Origin: Amycolatopsis pretoriensis
GTDB taxonomy: Bacteria > Actinomycetota > Actinomycetes > Mycobacteriales > Pseudonocardiaceae
Direction of reading: 5' to 3'
Assembly (NCBI RefSeq): GCF_900107925.1
Contig: NZ_FNUJ01000018.1
Span: 1 to 64,000, forward strand
Length of the DNA stretch: 64,000 nt
Shown here: piece by piece, positions 1-8,551 of the stretch
Layout: each line of letters begins with the position of its first letter
Numbering within the stretch: position 1 is the stretch's first letter
Notes under the pieces: model-generated
The model's input: only the letters and a program-made list of their open reading frames with translations
Told to the model about the DNA's origin: nothing
Database searches by the model: none
Position numbers and translations under genes: made by a program

Positions 1-137
1 ATCAGCGCGCCGCCGAACTGCGTGCCCTCGAACACCAGCGGTTCCAGCTGGGCTCGTGCCGCGTAAACGGCAGCGGTGTATCCGGCAGGACCCGACCCGA
101 CGACGATCAGGTTCCGGACTCGTTCTTCCTCAGGCAT
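1..137 (-). CDS. trxB: Thioredoxin reductase, N-terminal part (gene runs off the window)
   Basis: Only the first 45 codons lie inside the window; the gene continues beyond base 1. The translation starts MPEEERVRNLIVVGSGPAGY, with a Rossmann FAD-binding motif GSGPAG near residues 14-19, followed by YAARAQLEPLVFEGTQFGGAL, the typical opening of actinobacterial TrxB. The family is a cytoplasmic flavoenzyme that passes electrons from NADPH to thioredoxin. The ATG at 137 was chosen because the family usually begins about this far ahead of the FAD motif. The redox-active CxxC pair is outside the window and cannot be checked. In many actinomycetes trxB sits near the replication origin beside sigM; no sigM is visible here, so I do not infer the chromosomal position. 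Confidence 0.9.
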   Translation of the reverse strand, partial: MPEEERVRNLIVVGSGPAGYTAAVYAARAQLEPLVFEGTQFGGAL

Positions 138-498
138 GACACCCTCCACGGTCAGGGACGCCGGCACGGCACCCGCGCCGACCACCCGACCGATGCTCCC
201 GGCGACTCACCGGACTCGGCAATGTAACTTGCCAAAAACGCAACGAGCCAGGACACGGCCTCCCCCGAGCTTTCAGCACATCGATATCGGCCGAGAACCA
301 CCGCCGGCTCGACGCCCGGCGAACAGCAAGATCTTCCATCCCGGTGCGTGCTCACCGGGAGCCACGTTCAACCCCGCCGCCACCACGGCCAAGTTACACA
401 GAGCGGGTTGAGCACAGTGGACATAGAGACCGAAACCGCACCGGGTGCACACCCGCCTTCCTGAGGACCTTTCGGCTCGTCGACATCGCCTGTGGCGC
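138..498. other. Intergenic stretch, no gene recognised
   Basis: These 361 bases separate the trxB start from the stop of the XRE gene. Short open frames exist on both strands but they are Arg/Pro-rich and resemble no family I know. A run reading ttgccaaaaacgcaa near 229 resembles ttgccaaaagcgcaa near 4084, upstream of another flavoprotein gene, which hints at a shared regulatory site but is too short to be sure. The trxB promoter must lie here; I could not pick it out confidently. Confidence 0.4.
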
Positions 499-1323
499 TC
501 AGAGAACGGCAGCCCGATCCGTTCCAGCTGCCTCGGCCAATCCCCGGGCACGCTCCCGGGTCTCGTCGTTCATCGGGAAGAAGCACTCGATACGTAGTTC
601 CTGCAGCGTGACATCCTGCGGTGTACCCAACGTGGTCACCGTGGAGAAGTAGTCGAATCGTCGTCCATCGCGTTCGTACCGGATCGGCACGATCGGGAGG
701 ATAGGGGCTGTCGCGTCCATCACCCGCAAATGCGACGGCACGCCCGGGTAATCCAACACTTCGTCAAGGATTCCCTGTGCCCGCTCGTCAAGGACACCAC
801 CGATCGCCTCTCGCCGGGCTCGCCGAACCAAAGCCTCGGTGACCTCCAGCCAGTTCGTGACATGCTGTCGTACGCCGTCCGGGTGAAATAGCCGGCGGAG
901 CACATTGGGCGGCCCGGGTGGCTGTTCCGGCTGTTCACCCTGGATGAAGGCGAAGAACCGGCGGGCCGCGGCGTTGACGTGCCGGATGTCCCAGCTGCGA
1001 TCCATCACCAGAGCCGGGTACGGTTCTTGCTGGACCAGGATGGTTTCCAGTGCTTCCCGCACTGCGGCCAAGGATGGTGCGTCCAATGCGGACTCCGTGT
1101 ACTCGGGGGAGAATCCGGCGCTGAGCAGCAACGTGTTGCGCTCCCTCAGGGGGACATCGAGCACTTCCGCGAGCTTCAGCACCATGGCACGGCTCGGGTT
1201 CGCACGTCCCGTTTCCACGAAGCTCAAGTGACGGACCGACACCGCGGCCTCGGCGGCCAGCGCCAGCTGGCTCAGCCGCCGAGTACCGCGCCACTGTTTG
1301 AGCAGGGAACCTACGTCACGCAC
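499..1323 (-). CDS. XRE-family regulator with MmyB-like ligand-binding domain
   Basis: The 274-residue product has an N-terminal helix-turn-helix at about residues 5-60 (LLKQWRGTRRLSQLALAAEA then SVRHLSFVETGRANPS) and a C-terminal region of the MmyB-like type at about 100-260, with the family pattern VMDRSWDIRHVNAAARRFF. Members are cytoplasmic DNA-binding regulators whose C-terminal domain is thought to bind a small, possibly fatty, ligand. The ATG at 1323 overlaps the end of the upstream gene (1316-1885) by 8 bp, so the two are probably cotranscribed and the regulator may control its partner. Length and domain order are normal for the family. The ligand cannot be read from sequence. Confidence 0.88.
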   Translation of the reverse strand: MRDVGSLLKQWRGTRRLSQLALAAEAAVSVRHLSFVETGRANPSRAMVLKLAEVLDVPLRERNTLLLSAGFSPEYTESALDAPSLAAVREALETILVQQEPYPALVMDRSWDIRHVNAAARRFFAFIQGEQPEQPPGPPNVLRRLFHPDGVRQHVTNWLEVTEALVRRARREAIGGVLDERAQGILDEVLDYPGVPSHLRVMDATAPILPIVPIRYERDGRRFDYFSTVTTLGTPQDVTLQELRIECFFPMNDETRERARGLAEAAGTDRAAVL

Positions 1324-1885
1324 CCGCCAAGTATCCCGCCTTCCAGGCGTGCGGCAACACCGCGTCCTCCAGCGGCGGCTGGGAGAGGCTGGCCGTGTAG
1401 TTCGTCATCGTAGAGATCGCCACGGCGGTGATCACTTCGAACACCTGCTCTTCGGTGAAGCCCGCCGCCTTGAACATCTGCACCTCCGTGTCCTCGACGT
1501 GCCCCCGCTTCCCGATCAACGACTGGGTGAACGCCGATAGCGCCGCCATTCGCTGGTCGGCGGGGACCTCGCCCTGCCGGATTGCCTCGACGACGGCCGG
1601 CTGGACACCGTCCTGAAGCGCCTCCAGCGTGTGGAATGCCACCGCCCACTCGCTGCCGTTGGCGACCGCGTTGGACAGCAGCAGTACCTGCCGCTCATCC
1701 GCTCCGAACGTGCCACCGCCGCGGAAGTGCCCGAAGGCGGAGAAGAAGGTGTTGATCAGCGCCGGCGAGTTCGCCATGAGGCCGGCCGCGGCGGGCACGA
1801 AACCGAATGCGCCTTCGAGAACCTTGAGCGGCTCCCTCGCGGCTTCGGCGGCGGTGGCAGCAGTGTGGATCTGGTAACTGGTCAT
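1316..1885 (-). CDS. Carboxymuconolactone decarboxylase/AhpD-like protein lacking the CxxC pair
   Basis: The 189-residue product resembles the CMD/AhpD alpha-helical family: an N-terminal segment LEGAFGFVPAAAGLMANSPA, then LINTFFSAFGHFRGG, then the core segment ANGSEWAVAFHTLEAL at about residues 76-91. In peroxidase-type members this core holds a CxxC pair before the HT; here the positions are not Cys and the whole protein has no cysteine, so AhpD-type peroxidase activity is unlikely. The start ATG at 1885 (MTSYQIHTAAT) was chosen over upstream in-frame codons because the residues before it are Arg/Pro-rich and not conserved-looking. The gene overlaps the XRE gene by 8 bp and is divergent from the hydrolase at 1993. 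Substrate unknown. Confidence 0.8.
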   Translation of the reverse strand: MTSYQIHTAATAAEAAREPLKVLEGAFGFVPAAAGLMANSPALINTFFSAFGHFRGGGTFGADERQVLLLSNAVANGSEWAVAFHTLEALQDGVQPAVVEAIRQGEVPADQRMAALSAFTQSLIGKRGHVEDTEVQMFKAAGFTEEQVFEVITAVAISTMTNYTASLSQPPLEDAVLPHAWKAGYLAGA

Positions 1886-1992
1886 GACCCGAGTCTGCTG
1901 CACCTGGCATCCCGAACCAATTCCCTCGGAGGTAAACATCGTCAAGCTGAGTGACAGCGGCATGCAGCGCCCGACCATGCGACAATCGATCC

Positions 1993-2898
1993 ATGGGTTT
2001 CTCCTCGGCAAAGCGCGTGAGCACCTCCACTTTGGACGTGGCCTACGAGCAAGCGGGCCGACCGGACGGCATCCCGGTCGTCCTGCTTCATGGTTTCCCC
2101 TACGACGTGCGGGCATTCGACGAGGTCGCACCCCTACTGACTGCCCGGAACGCTCTGGTTCTAGCTCCCTACCTCCGGGGATTCGGCACGACGTCGTTTC
2201 GAGCTGAGTCAGCGATGCGCTCAGGACAGCAGGCCGCTTTGGGACACGACCTCATCGAGTTCATGGACGCACTCGGGATTGGCTCCGCGGTCCTCGCCGG
2301 TTACGACTGGGGCGGCCGGGCGGCATGCGTCACGGCCGCGCTGCATCCGGAGCGCGTGCGCGGGCTGGTCACTGTGGACGGCTACAACATCCAGGACATC
2401 GCCGCCGCGAACGAACCCAGCAGGCCCGAGTGGGAGCAAACCTTCTGGTATCAGTTCTACTTCCACTCCGAGCGGGGGCGGCAAGGACTGGAACGCAACC
2501 GCGAAGAGCTCTGCGCACTGCTGTGGCGCACTTGGTCGCCGACGTGGTACGGAGCGGAGGAGGCTTTTCCGGCGAGCGCGTCAAGTCTGCACAACCGCGA
2601 CTTCGTCGAAGTGGTCGTCCACTCGTACCGGCACCGCTACGGGCTCGTCGAGGGTGATCCCCGTTACCAGCGGGCAGAGGATCTTCTCGCCGAGCAACCC
2701 CGCATTACGGTTCCTACTGTCATGTTGGAAACGGGGGCCGACGGACTACTTGGTCCGAGCTCGTCCGGTGACCGCTCGTACTTCACCGGACCGTACGAGC
2801 ACCGTCTCCTCGAAGGTGTCGGGCACAATCCTCCTCAGGAAGCGCCGGAGGAGTTCGCGGACGCGGTCGCGGTCTTCCTCCGGCGCGAGTTTGGATGA
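1993..2898 (+). CDS. Alpha/beta hydrolase, epoxide hydrolase/haloalkane dehalogenase-like
   Basis: The 301-residue product has an alpha/beta-hydrolase fold. The oxyanion-hole motif HGFP lies at residues 33-36, the nucleophile elbow GYDWGG places Asp105 where epoxide hydrolases and dehalogenases use Asp, and the catalytic His is in GVGHNPPQE near residue 278. An Asp nucleophile argues for hydrolysis of epoxides or C-halogen bonds through an alkyl-enzyme ester rather than an esterase reaction. The ATG at 1993 was preferred to an upstream in-frame start at 1951 because the extra residues are not family-like. It is divergent from the CMD-like gene with about 107 bp between starts. Substrate unknown. 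Confidence 0.85.
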   Translation: MGFSSAKRVSTSTLDVAYEQAGRPDGIPVVLLHGFPYDVRAFDEVAPLLTARNALVLAPYLRGFGTTSFRAESAMRSGQQAALGHDLIEFMDALGIGSAVLAGYDWGGRAACVTAALHPERVRGLVTVDGYNIQDIAAANEPSRPEWEQTFWYQFYFHSERGRQGLERNREELCALLWRTWSPTWYGAEEAFPASASSLHNRDFVEVVVHSYRHRYGLVEGDPRYQRAEDLLAEQPRITVPTVMLETGADGLLGPSSSGDRSYFTGPYEHRLLEGVGHNPPQEAPEEFADAVAVFLRREFG

Positions 2899-3054
2899 CT
2901 ATCGACTGCACGGTGCTAGTCAGCATCGATGTCGGTTGCCGAATTTCAACCGGCTCGTCGTGATCTGGAACTGGTGTTGCACCGACCAGCAGTCCGGTTA
3001 CCGCACGAACGGGTGGTTCCCGGACGCAACCCATCGAGTTTCCCCCCTACGCCC

Positions 3055-4041
3055 TCAATCTTCGCGAGCCGCCTGCACCGCGTTCTCAGCGTCCTCGATG
3101 GTCAGATTGGCGTTGATCGTCGCGGCCGCGGTAACTCCGGAAGCAGCCGATTGCATGACACCGGCCGTCACGTCCAGCACGTTGCCGGCCACCCACACGC
3201 CCTCGACACCGGTGAAACCCGTGGGATCGGCTTCGACCTGCTCACCGATCCCGAGCGGGTGCTCGACCGTCCTGATCCCGAGCGGGCCCAGCAGTTCGTG
3301 CCGAGACTCGAACCGCGGGCCGACGACGACAACCGATCGAGCGTGCGTCTCCCCCGATTCCATCCGGACGCCGACGATCCGGTCATCGTCGATTTCGACG
3401 GCCGCGACTTCGCCGTGCACGACCTCGATGCCCCGGGCCGCGAGCCGGGCGAGCTCTTCTTCGGACAGTTCGGGAGCGGCGTGCTGGAACAGGATGACGT
3501 CGTCGCTCCACTGCCTCCACATGAGAGCTTGCATGGCGGCCCCGGGTCCCGCGCCGAGGATCGCCAGCGGCTGATCCCGGTGCTCCCAGCCGAAGCAGAA
3601 CGGGCAGTGCACAACATCGCGACCCCACCGCTCGCGCATGCCGGGGATGTCCGGGTAGCGATCCACCAGCCCCGTGGTCACCAAAACCCGGCGCGCTGTG
3701 TACCGTGCGCCGATCCTGGTGGACACCACCAAACCGCCGTCGCCACGCCGCTCGATGCCCTCAACGACGTCCTCGACGATTGTACCGCCGTAACCCCGAA
3801 CCTCCGCCCGGCCCCAGGTGAGTAGCTGCAGCGGAGGTGCACCGTCGCGAGTCAGGTAACCGTGTGAGTGCGCCGCCGGCGCGTTGCGCGGGTGCCCCGC
3901 ATCGATCACGACGACGGAACGGCGCGCACGGACGAGTGTCAGCGCCGCGCCCAGCCCCGCCAGGCCACCGCCGACGATCACGACGTCCAGAGCCGTGTCC
4001 AAACCGGCCTGCGATGAAGGATTCTTCTGTGTATCAGCCAT
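3055..4041 (-). CDS. NAD(P)/FAD-dependent oxidoreductase, thioredoxin reductase-like with CPFC pair
   Basis: The 328-residue product has an N-terminal FAD motif GGGLAG at residues 24-29, a redox-type pair C146-P-F-C149 inside HCPFCFGWEHRD, and a second nucleotide motif ILGAGPGAA just after it at about 161-169. This is the architecture of small thioredoxin reductase-like flavoproteins. Many actinomycete members of this type occur without a thioredoxin partner and their substrates are unknown. The start ATG at 4041 (MADTQKNPSSQ) was chosen over an upstream in-frame codon because the FAD domain starts soon after. A gene of unrelated type (DUF1684) ends 119 bp upstream on the same strand. It differs clearly from the trxB at base 1. 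Confidence 0.88.
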   Translation of the reverse strand: MADTQKNPSSQAGLDTALDVVIVGGGLAGLGAALTLVRARRSVVVIDAGHPRNAPAAHSHGYLTRDGAPPLQLLTWGRAEVRGYGGTIVEDVVEGIERRGDGGLVVSTRIGARYTARRVLVTTGLVDRYPDIPGMRERWGRDVVHCPFCFGWEHRDQPLAILGAGPGAAMQALMWRQWSDDVILFQHAAPELSEEELARLAARGIEVVHGEVAAVEIDDDRIVGVRMESGETHARSVVVVGPRFESRHELLGPLGIRTVEHPLGIGEQVEADPTGFTGVEGVWVAGNVLDVTAGVMQSAASGVTAAATINANLTIEDAENAVQAARED

Positions 4042-4160
4042 GTGCCCGACTATCCACTGTACACGAACTATCGGCAACTGGAGTTGCCAAAAGCGCAAAT
4101 GTCGGGCCGGCGGCCGGCTGACGCTGAGTCAACCGGGACGCCCGAGACCCTCTTGGACAA

Positions 4161-5003
4161 TCACATCTCTTTTTCCAGAGGGATCTTCTCCCCCGCCTCC
4201 ACCGCGAACGGCAGCCGGTTACGCGGCGGCGCGGCAGGGCAGACCGGGACGAAATCCGAGAACGCGCAGGGCAGGTTGTAGGCACGGTTGAAATCAAGCG
4301 TAACCGTGCCATCGGCAGCCGGCGCCTCGATGTTCAGAGCACGGCACAGCGGGTAAGTCGTCACGCCGCTGGTCGCGTCGGCGAAGACGGTGTTCATGCC
4401 CGCCGTACCTTGGAGTACGAGCAGCTCGTGCTCTTCGGCACCGTATTCGAACCGGACCACACCAGGGGTATCGTGTTTGTGACGTCGCCAGCTCACGCTG
4501 TCCAGCGTGACCGACTGCACTTCGGCGTGCGGCTCGAACCGACCCTTGAGCACCCACGCCGGGTTGGCGTCGAACGTGGGAACCCCCTTGAAGCCGCGGC
4601 GCTTTGGCGGATCCGGCTCGTAGCCCACGATCATGTACAGCTCGCGATAGGTGATCCCCACCTCGACGTCACCAGCCACGATGCGCACTTCGTCGTCGAC
4701 ACCGACCAGGGAGAAGCTCTTCTCCGTGGTGAACTTCTCGTCTCCGAACGTCATTTCGAGACCCTGCGGGTCGATGTGCACGTCGCCGCCCTCATGCCAC
4801 CACAAGCCGGGAATCCCGTCGTAGCTGCGCGGAGTCCCGTCCAGCCAATTCATCGACACGGCGGACAACCAGCCGAACGGCCGACTCAGCCACTGCTCCC
4901 AGCCGTCCCTCCACACGCGCCAATCGGCAAGGTATTTCTCCACATCTTTCACGTTGTTTTCCAGCACGGCACTACCTTCCATTTTGGGTGTTCCCAGCGA
5001 CAT
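4161..5003 (-). CDS. DUF1684 domain-containing protein
   Basis: The 280-residue product matches the DUF1684 pattern: an N-terminal stretch SYDGIPGLWWHEGGDVHID, a mid segment FEYGAEEHELLVLQGT, a characteristic block TSGVTTYPLCRALNIEAP and a C-terminal LDFNRAYNLPCAFSDFVPVCPAAPPRNRLPF, close to the family ending with conserved Asn, Pro and Cys. Function is unknown; members are cytoplasmic and often linked to stress or redox genes. The start is either ATG 5003 (MSLGTPK) or ATG 4982 (MEGSAVL); I chose 5003. Two adjacent palindromes at 5028-5041 and 5042-5056 lie directly upstream, so transcription is probably repressor-controlled. Confidence 0.85.
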   Translation of the reverse strand: MSLGTPKMEGSAVLENNVKDVEKYLADWRVWRDGWEQWLSRPFGWLSAVSMNWLDGTPRSYDGIPGLWWHEGGDVHIDPQGLEMTFGDEKFTTEKSFSLVGVDDEVRIVAGDVEVGITYRELYMIVGYEPDPPKRRGFKGVPTFDANPAWVLKGRFEPHAEVQSVTLDSVSWRRHKHDTPGVVRFEYGAEEHELLVLQGTAGMNTVFADATSGVTTYPLCRALNIEAPAADGTVTLDFNRAYNLPCAFSDFVPVCPAAPPRNRLPFAVEAGEKIPLEKEM

Positions 5004-5027
5004 CTTCACGGCGCCGCCGGAGAAGTG

Positions 5028-5056
5028 GCAAACTAGTTTGCGGATTTGGCAAATCC
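5028..5056. promoter_or_regulatory. Two adjacent palindromes, candidate repressor operators upstream of the DUF1684 gene
   Basis: Bases 5028-5041 read GCAAACTAGTTTGC, a perfect 14-bp palindrome. Bases 5042-5056 read GGATTTGGCAAATCC, a perfect 7+1+7 inverted repeat. They abut, share the TTTG/CAAA half-site, and lie 25-53 bp ahead of the DUF1684 start at 5003. Two abutting perfect palindromes in GC-rich DNA are unlikely by chance and fit a dimeric TetR- or MarR-type repressor. The cognate regulator cannot be named. Confidence 0.6.
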
Positions 5057-5099
5057 AATTCGATAGCCTGCGACCGCTGCCACGAGCAAACCGCCGCAC

Positions 5100-5480
5100 A
5101 AAAGGGGCAGCACGCGGAGCCACCTGCCGACCTCCGAGAGCACCGGCCGCCGCGGCACCAGCGAGCGGCGCCAGCACGCACCAACCCGGCGAGGACCGGC
5201 CCGAGTCCCGAGCGCCGGCCGGCTCCTGCGGACCGGCAGATTTCCGCCACACGCCGACTGCAACGGCGGCTACGACGACCAGCGCGGACACTACGAGAAG
5301 CGCCCTGGCGGGCAGCCCGGCGGTCACGAGCGAGCCAGCCAGCATCGAGCCGACTGCCCCGATCGCTGCCGGACCAGGGCACCGGAGCCAGTGCACGTCG
5401 CCGCGTGATGATGAGAGTTACGACACCCGCCACCACGGCTAGCCCGACGATCACCGGGGATCGGTGGTCGCCTGACCGGG
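5100..5480 (-). pseudogene. Probable membrane transporter remnant
   Basis: Two minus-strand frames hold membrane-segment-like sequence: SPVIVGLAVVAGVVTLIITR (about 5470-5410) and, in another frame, AVGSMLAGSLVTAGLPARAL followed by LVVSALVVVAAVAVGVW (about 5370-5250). Together they look like the last helices of a major facilitator transporter broken by at least one frameshift. No start codon or complete domain remains. It could also be chance hydrophobic translation of GC-rich spacer. Confidence 0.35.
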
Positions 5481-5601
5481 AGACCGCCCGAGCAGTACGG
5501 CACACCCAGCGCCTACGTCCTCTCTGCGAGCAAACGCCTCGGTCCGAGGACCGCTTACGGGAATATAAGGACAGTCAGGCGGACAGTCTCATCTTCTTTG
5601 C

Positions 5602-5630
5602 GTAAATGGCAACTGTTGTTGCTCATTTAC
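5602..5630. promoter_or_regulatory. Inverted repeat upstream of the DHA2 exporter, candidate operator
   Basis: The left arm GTAAATGGCAAC (5602-5613) and right arm GTTGCTCATTTAC (5618-5630) are inverse complements except for one unpaired base, separated by TGTT. The site lies 57 bp ahead of the exporter ATG at 5687, in the position of a repressor site over a promoter. The AT content is well above the surroundings. Drug exporters are commonly controlled this way by TetR or MarR repressors, but no such gene is adjacent. Confidence 0.5.
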
Positions 5631-5686
5631 CGCTGTCGCCGCAAAGTCGGTCGAGCGCAAGGACACACAAGGAGGGTGAGGACGAG

Positions 5687-7087
5687 ATGACTTTTTCCCA
5701 TGCCGAGGCCGCTGAGATCGGCTCGCGGCTCCGCTCGAGGATGCGCTGGGCCGGGATCGCGATGCTGAGCTTGTCGCAGCTTGTGCTGTCGGTGGACACC
5801 AGCGTCGTGAACGTGGCGCTGCCCCGGATTCAGTCCGCGCTGGGATTCTCCAGCGCCGGGCTGAGCTGGGTCGTCACGGCCTACGCTCTGGCTTTCGGCG
5901 GCTTGGTCCTGCTGAGTGGCCGGATCGGCGCGATCATCGGACCTCGCCGCGCCCTTCTGCTCGGGACGGCGATCTTCGTAATCGGGTCCGCACTCGGCGG
6001 CCTGGCGTCCTCCCCGGGGATCCTGGTGACAGCCAGGGCCATCCAAGGCGTGGGGGCCGCCCTCGCCGCACCGAGCACGCTGGTGCTAATCATGGGCATC
6101 ACAGAACCGGGCACGCAGCGAGCACGGGCGATGTCCTTCTTCGTAGCCGCGCTCGGCAGCGGCGCCGCTATCGGCCTGGTGCTCGGCGGGGTACTCACCA
6201 CCACGCTCGGCTGGCGCTGGGTCATGTTCGTCAATGTCCCGCTCGGCTTGTTCGTGCTGGCTGGCGTGCGCTGGACTGTTCCGCGGCTGCCGCGGGCCAC
6301 CGCACGGCTCGACCTCATGGGCGCGGTTTCGTCGACCGTGGCGATGGCAGCCCTGGTCTACGGCCTGACGTTGGCCGCGTCCGACGGCTGGAGCAGCACG
6401 AGGACCTTGAGCTCGTTCACAGTCGCGATCGTGGCGCTTGGTATCTTGATCGCCGCGGAGCGGCGGCACCCCAGTCCGGTACTGCCCCTCGGCTTCTTCA
6501 GCCGGATGCGGTCGGCAGCGCCGTTCCTGGCGATGCTGCTGATTCCCGCGGGGCAGTTCGGCTTTCTGTACTTCGCCGCGTTGTTCACCCAGGACGCGCT
6601 TGGCTACAGCCCGCTGCTGACCGGCCTGGTCGTTCTGCCGTTCACAGCCGCGCTGGTGCTCGTCAACGTAGTGGTGCCCCGCCTGGTGGCTCGCTTCGGC
6701 GAGCGGGTGACGGGTGGCGCCGGGATGGCCGCGCTGACTCTCGGCCTTCTGTGGATGTCGCTGCTCGACGCGAGCAGCACGTTCCTCAGCGGTCTGCTCG
6801 GTCCGTTCCTCGTGCTGGGGGTCGGAGCCGGACTCACGGTCGCGCCGCTGACCAGCGTGCTACTGGCCCAGGGGCCGGAAGAACGCCTCTCGGCGGCGTC
6901 GAGCCTCAACCAAGGTCTGCAACAGTTGGGCGGGGCGGTCGGCCTGGCCTCCCTCACTACCGTCTTCACGGCCGCCGGCGGCGGCGTAGACGGCATCACG
7001 ACGGCCCTGCTGGCGGGCACGGCGTTCCCGGCGCTTGCCTTTCTCCTGTTCACGACCGGGGCTCGCCGGATCGGAGACACCCGCTGA
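5687..7087 (+). CDS. DHA2-family major facilitator drug exporter
   Basis: The 466-residue protein is an integral membrane transporter of the EmrB/QacA (DHA2) group, predicted to have 14 helices. The first helix region holds SVDTSVVNVALPRIQ (DHA2 motif near residue 28), followed by the motif A loop GRIGAIIGPRRALLLG and the motif C-like GSGAAIGLVLGGVL. The proton-driven antiporters of this group export hydrophobic drugs and secondary metabolites. ATG 5687 was chosen because GGAGGG (5671-5676) lies at proper spacing and the upstream extension is not transporter-like. A palindromic site at 5602-5630 precedes it. A degraded paralogue of its C-terminal half lies at 35881-36395. Confidence 0.9.
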   Translation: MTFSHAEAAEIGSRLRSRMRWAGIAMLSLSQLVLSVDTSVVNVALPRIQSALGFSSAGLSWVVTAYALAFGGLVLLSGRIGAIIGPRRALLLGTAIFVIGSALGGLASSPGILVTARAIQGVGAALAAPSTLVLIMGITEPGTQRARAMSFFVAALGSGAAIGLVLGGVLTTTLGWRWVMFVNVPLGLFVLAGVRWTVPRLPRATARLDLMGAVSSTVAMAALVYGLTLAASDGWSSTRTLSSFTVAIVALGILIAAERRHPSPVLPLGFFSRMRSAAPFLAMLLIPAGQFGFLYFAALFTQDALGYSPLLTGLVVLPFTAALVLVNVVVPRLVARFGERVTGGAGMAALTLGLLWMSLLDASSTFLSGLLGPFLVLGVGAGLTVAPLTSVLLAQGPEERLSAASSLNQGLQQLGGAVGLASLTTVFTAAGGGVDGITTALLAGTAFPALAFLLFTTGARRIGDTR

Positions 7088-7379
7088 CCGTCGGCGGTCT
7101 GGATCCAGCCCAATCTGCTCGTTGTTGACGAGCACCACGTCGAGCAGACCGGTCCCGGCAAAGGCGACAACAGCGTCGTGGTCACCGGCCGCTATCCGCT
7201 TCTCGCACCGCACGCACCGACTCGGTGACGAGGGGCGGCCGCCGTCGCCGTGGTGCACGAAAGCGCAACTTCACCATCTGAAATACCCCTGTGCCCACCG
7301 AGCAATTGTCCGATGGCCATCAGGCGGAGGAAGGTCGTCAGTCGTTGACGGGCCGCCGGCCGTCGAGCAGGAGCGAAAC

Positions 7380-8543
7380 ATGATCGACGAGACTTCCGTA
7401 CTTATCGTGGGCGCCGGACCGGCAGGCTTGGTGCTGGGCAACGTGCTCCAAGCCAATGGGATCCGCACCCTCATTCTCGAACAGCACACCCGTGCGCGGG
7501 TACAAGCCCGAGCCAAGGCGGGTTTCCTCGGGCCACGCACCGTGCGGGTGCTGACCAGGCACGGACTCGCTACAGGGCTCCTCAACAAGGGACGCGCGCA
7601 CGGCGTGTGCGCGTTCCGGGATGCTCGCGGGGAGTTCGCACTCGACTACGGCAAGCTCGGGCACGGCGAAGTTCACACGATTTACCCGCAGCAAGATCTC
7701 GTCACCGATCTGATCGCCGAGTACCTCGGGCGCGGCGGAGAGGTCAAGTTCGGTGTGACGGTCACCGAGGTGGACGCCGAGGCGGCCACAGTCCGCTTCA
7801 GCCACGCAGCTGGGAGCGGGGAGGCCCGGGGCCGGTTCCTCGCCGGCTGCGACGGAAGCAACGGTGTGACCCGGGAAGCTCTGGCTGGGCCGCGTCACCT
7901 CTGCGACCATGGCATCGGCTGGCTGGCGATCCTCGCCGAAGCTCCCCAGAGCATGCAAGCGGTCACCTACGCGATCCATGACAACGGGTTTGCCGGCCAC
8001 ATGGCTCGCAGCCCTCAGGTCACCCGCTACTACCTGCAAGTTCCGCCGGGAGAGAAGACAGCGGCTTGGACCGACGACCGTATCTGGGCCGAGCTGGCGG
8101 TCAGGATGCGCACCGCTCAGTTCGGCAAGCTGCGTCAAGGACCGATCAGCGAGCGGAGGGTTGTGCGGCTGCGCTCGGAGGTCGCTCATTCCCTGCAGGG
8201 AGGCCGGATGTTCCTGGCAGGGGACGCCGCGAGTGTCATCAGTCCGTCAGCCGCCAAAGGCGCCAACCTGGCCATCTTCGAAGCAGCGGTTCTCGCGGAC
8301 GCCTTCTGTTCCGCGCTCTCGCTCGACGATGAGACCGGTCTCTCCGGTTACTCGGCCACTTGCCTGCCCCGGATCTGGCGCGCGCAGGAGTTCTCCCACT
8401 GGATGATCGGCCTCTTGCACGGCCCGGCCGGGCCTGAACCGTATACGGGTTTCCACCGTGGACTACGCCGGTCCCGGCTCGACACCTTGCGTGACGGCCG
8501 TACCCATCAAGTGCTCTTCGCCGAGAACTACGTAGGCATCTGA
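7380..8543 (+). CDS. pobA: 4-hydroxybenzoate 3-monooxygenase-type flavoprotein (PobA family)
   Basis: The 387-residue product has the full PobA layout: FAD motif GAGPAG at residues 11-16, DG motif AGCDGSNGVTRE near 155-165, WLAILAEAP and RYYLQVPPGEKTAAWTDDRIW in the middle, the GD motif FLAGDAASVISPSAAKGANL near 278-297, and the ending FAENYVGI that closes most PobA proteins. The family uses NADPH, FAD and O2 to hydroxylate 4-hydroxybenzoate to protocatechuate in aromatic catabolism. ATG 7380 follows the Shine-Dalgarno-like GGAGCGAA. PobA proteins usually read PTGAKGLN after the GD motif; here it is SPSAAKGANLA, so the substrate may differ. No protocatechuate pathway genes are adjacent. The symbol is a family assignment. 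Confidence 0.85.
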   Translation: MIDETSVLIVGAGPAGLVLGNVLQANGIRTLILEQHTRARVQARAKAGFLGPRTVRVLTRHGLATGLLNKGRAHGVCAFRDARGEFALDYGKLGHGEVHTIYPQQDLVTDLIAEYLGRGGEVKFGVTVTEVDAEAATVRFSHAAGSGEARGRFLAGCDGSNGVTREALAGPRHLCDHGIGWLAILAEAPQSMQAVTYAIHDNGFAGHMARSPQVTRYYLQVPPGEKTAAWTDDRIWAELAVRMRTAQFGKLRQGPISERRVVRLRSEVAHSLQGGRMFLAGDAASVISPSAAKGANLAIFEAAVLADAFCSALSLDDETGLSGYSATCLPRIWRAQEFSHWMIGLLHGPAGPEPYTGFHRGLRRSRLDTLRDGRTHQVLFAENYVGI

Positions 8544-8551
8544 TTAGCGGA

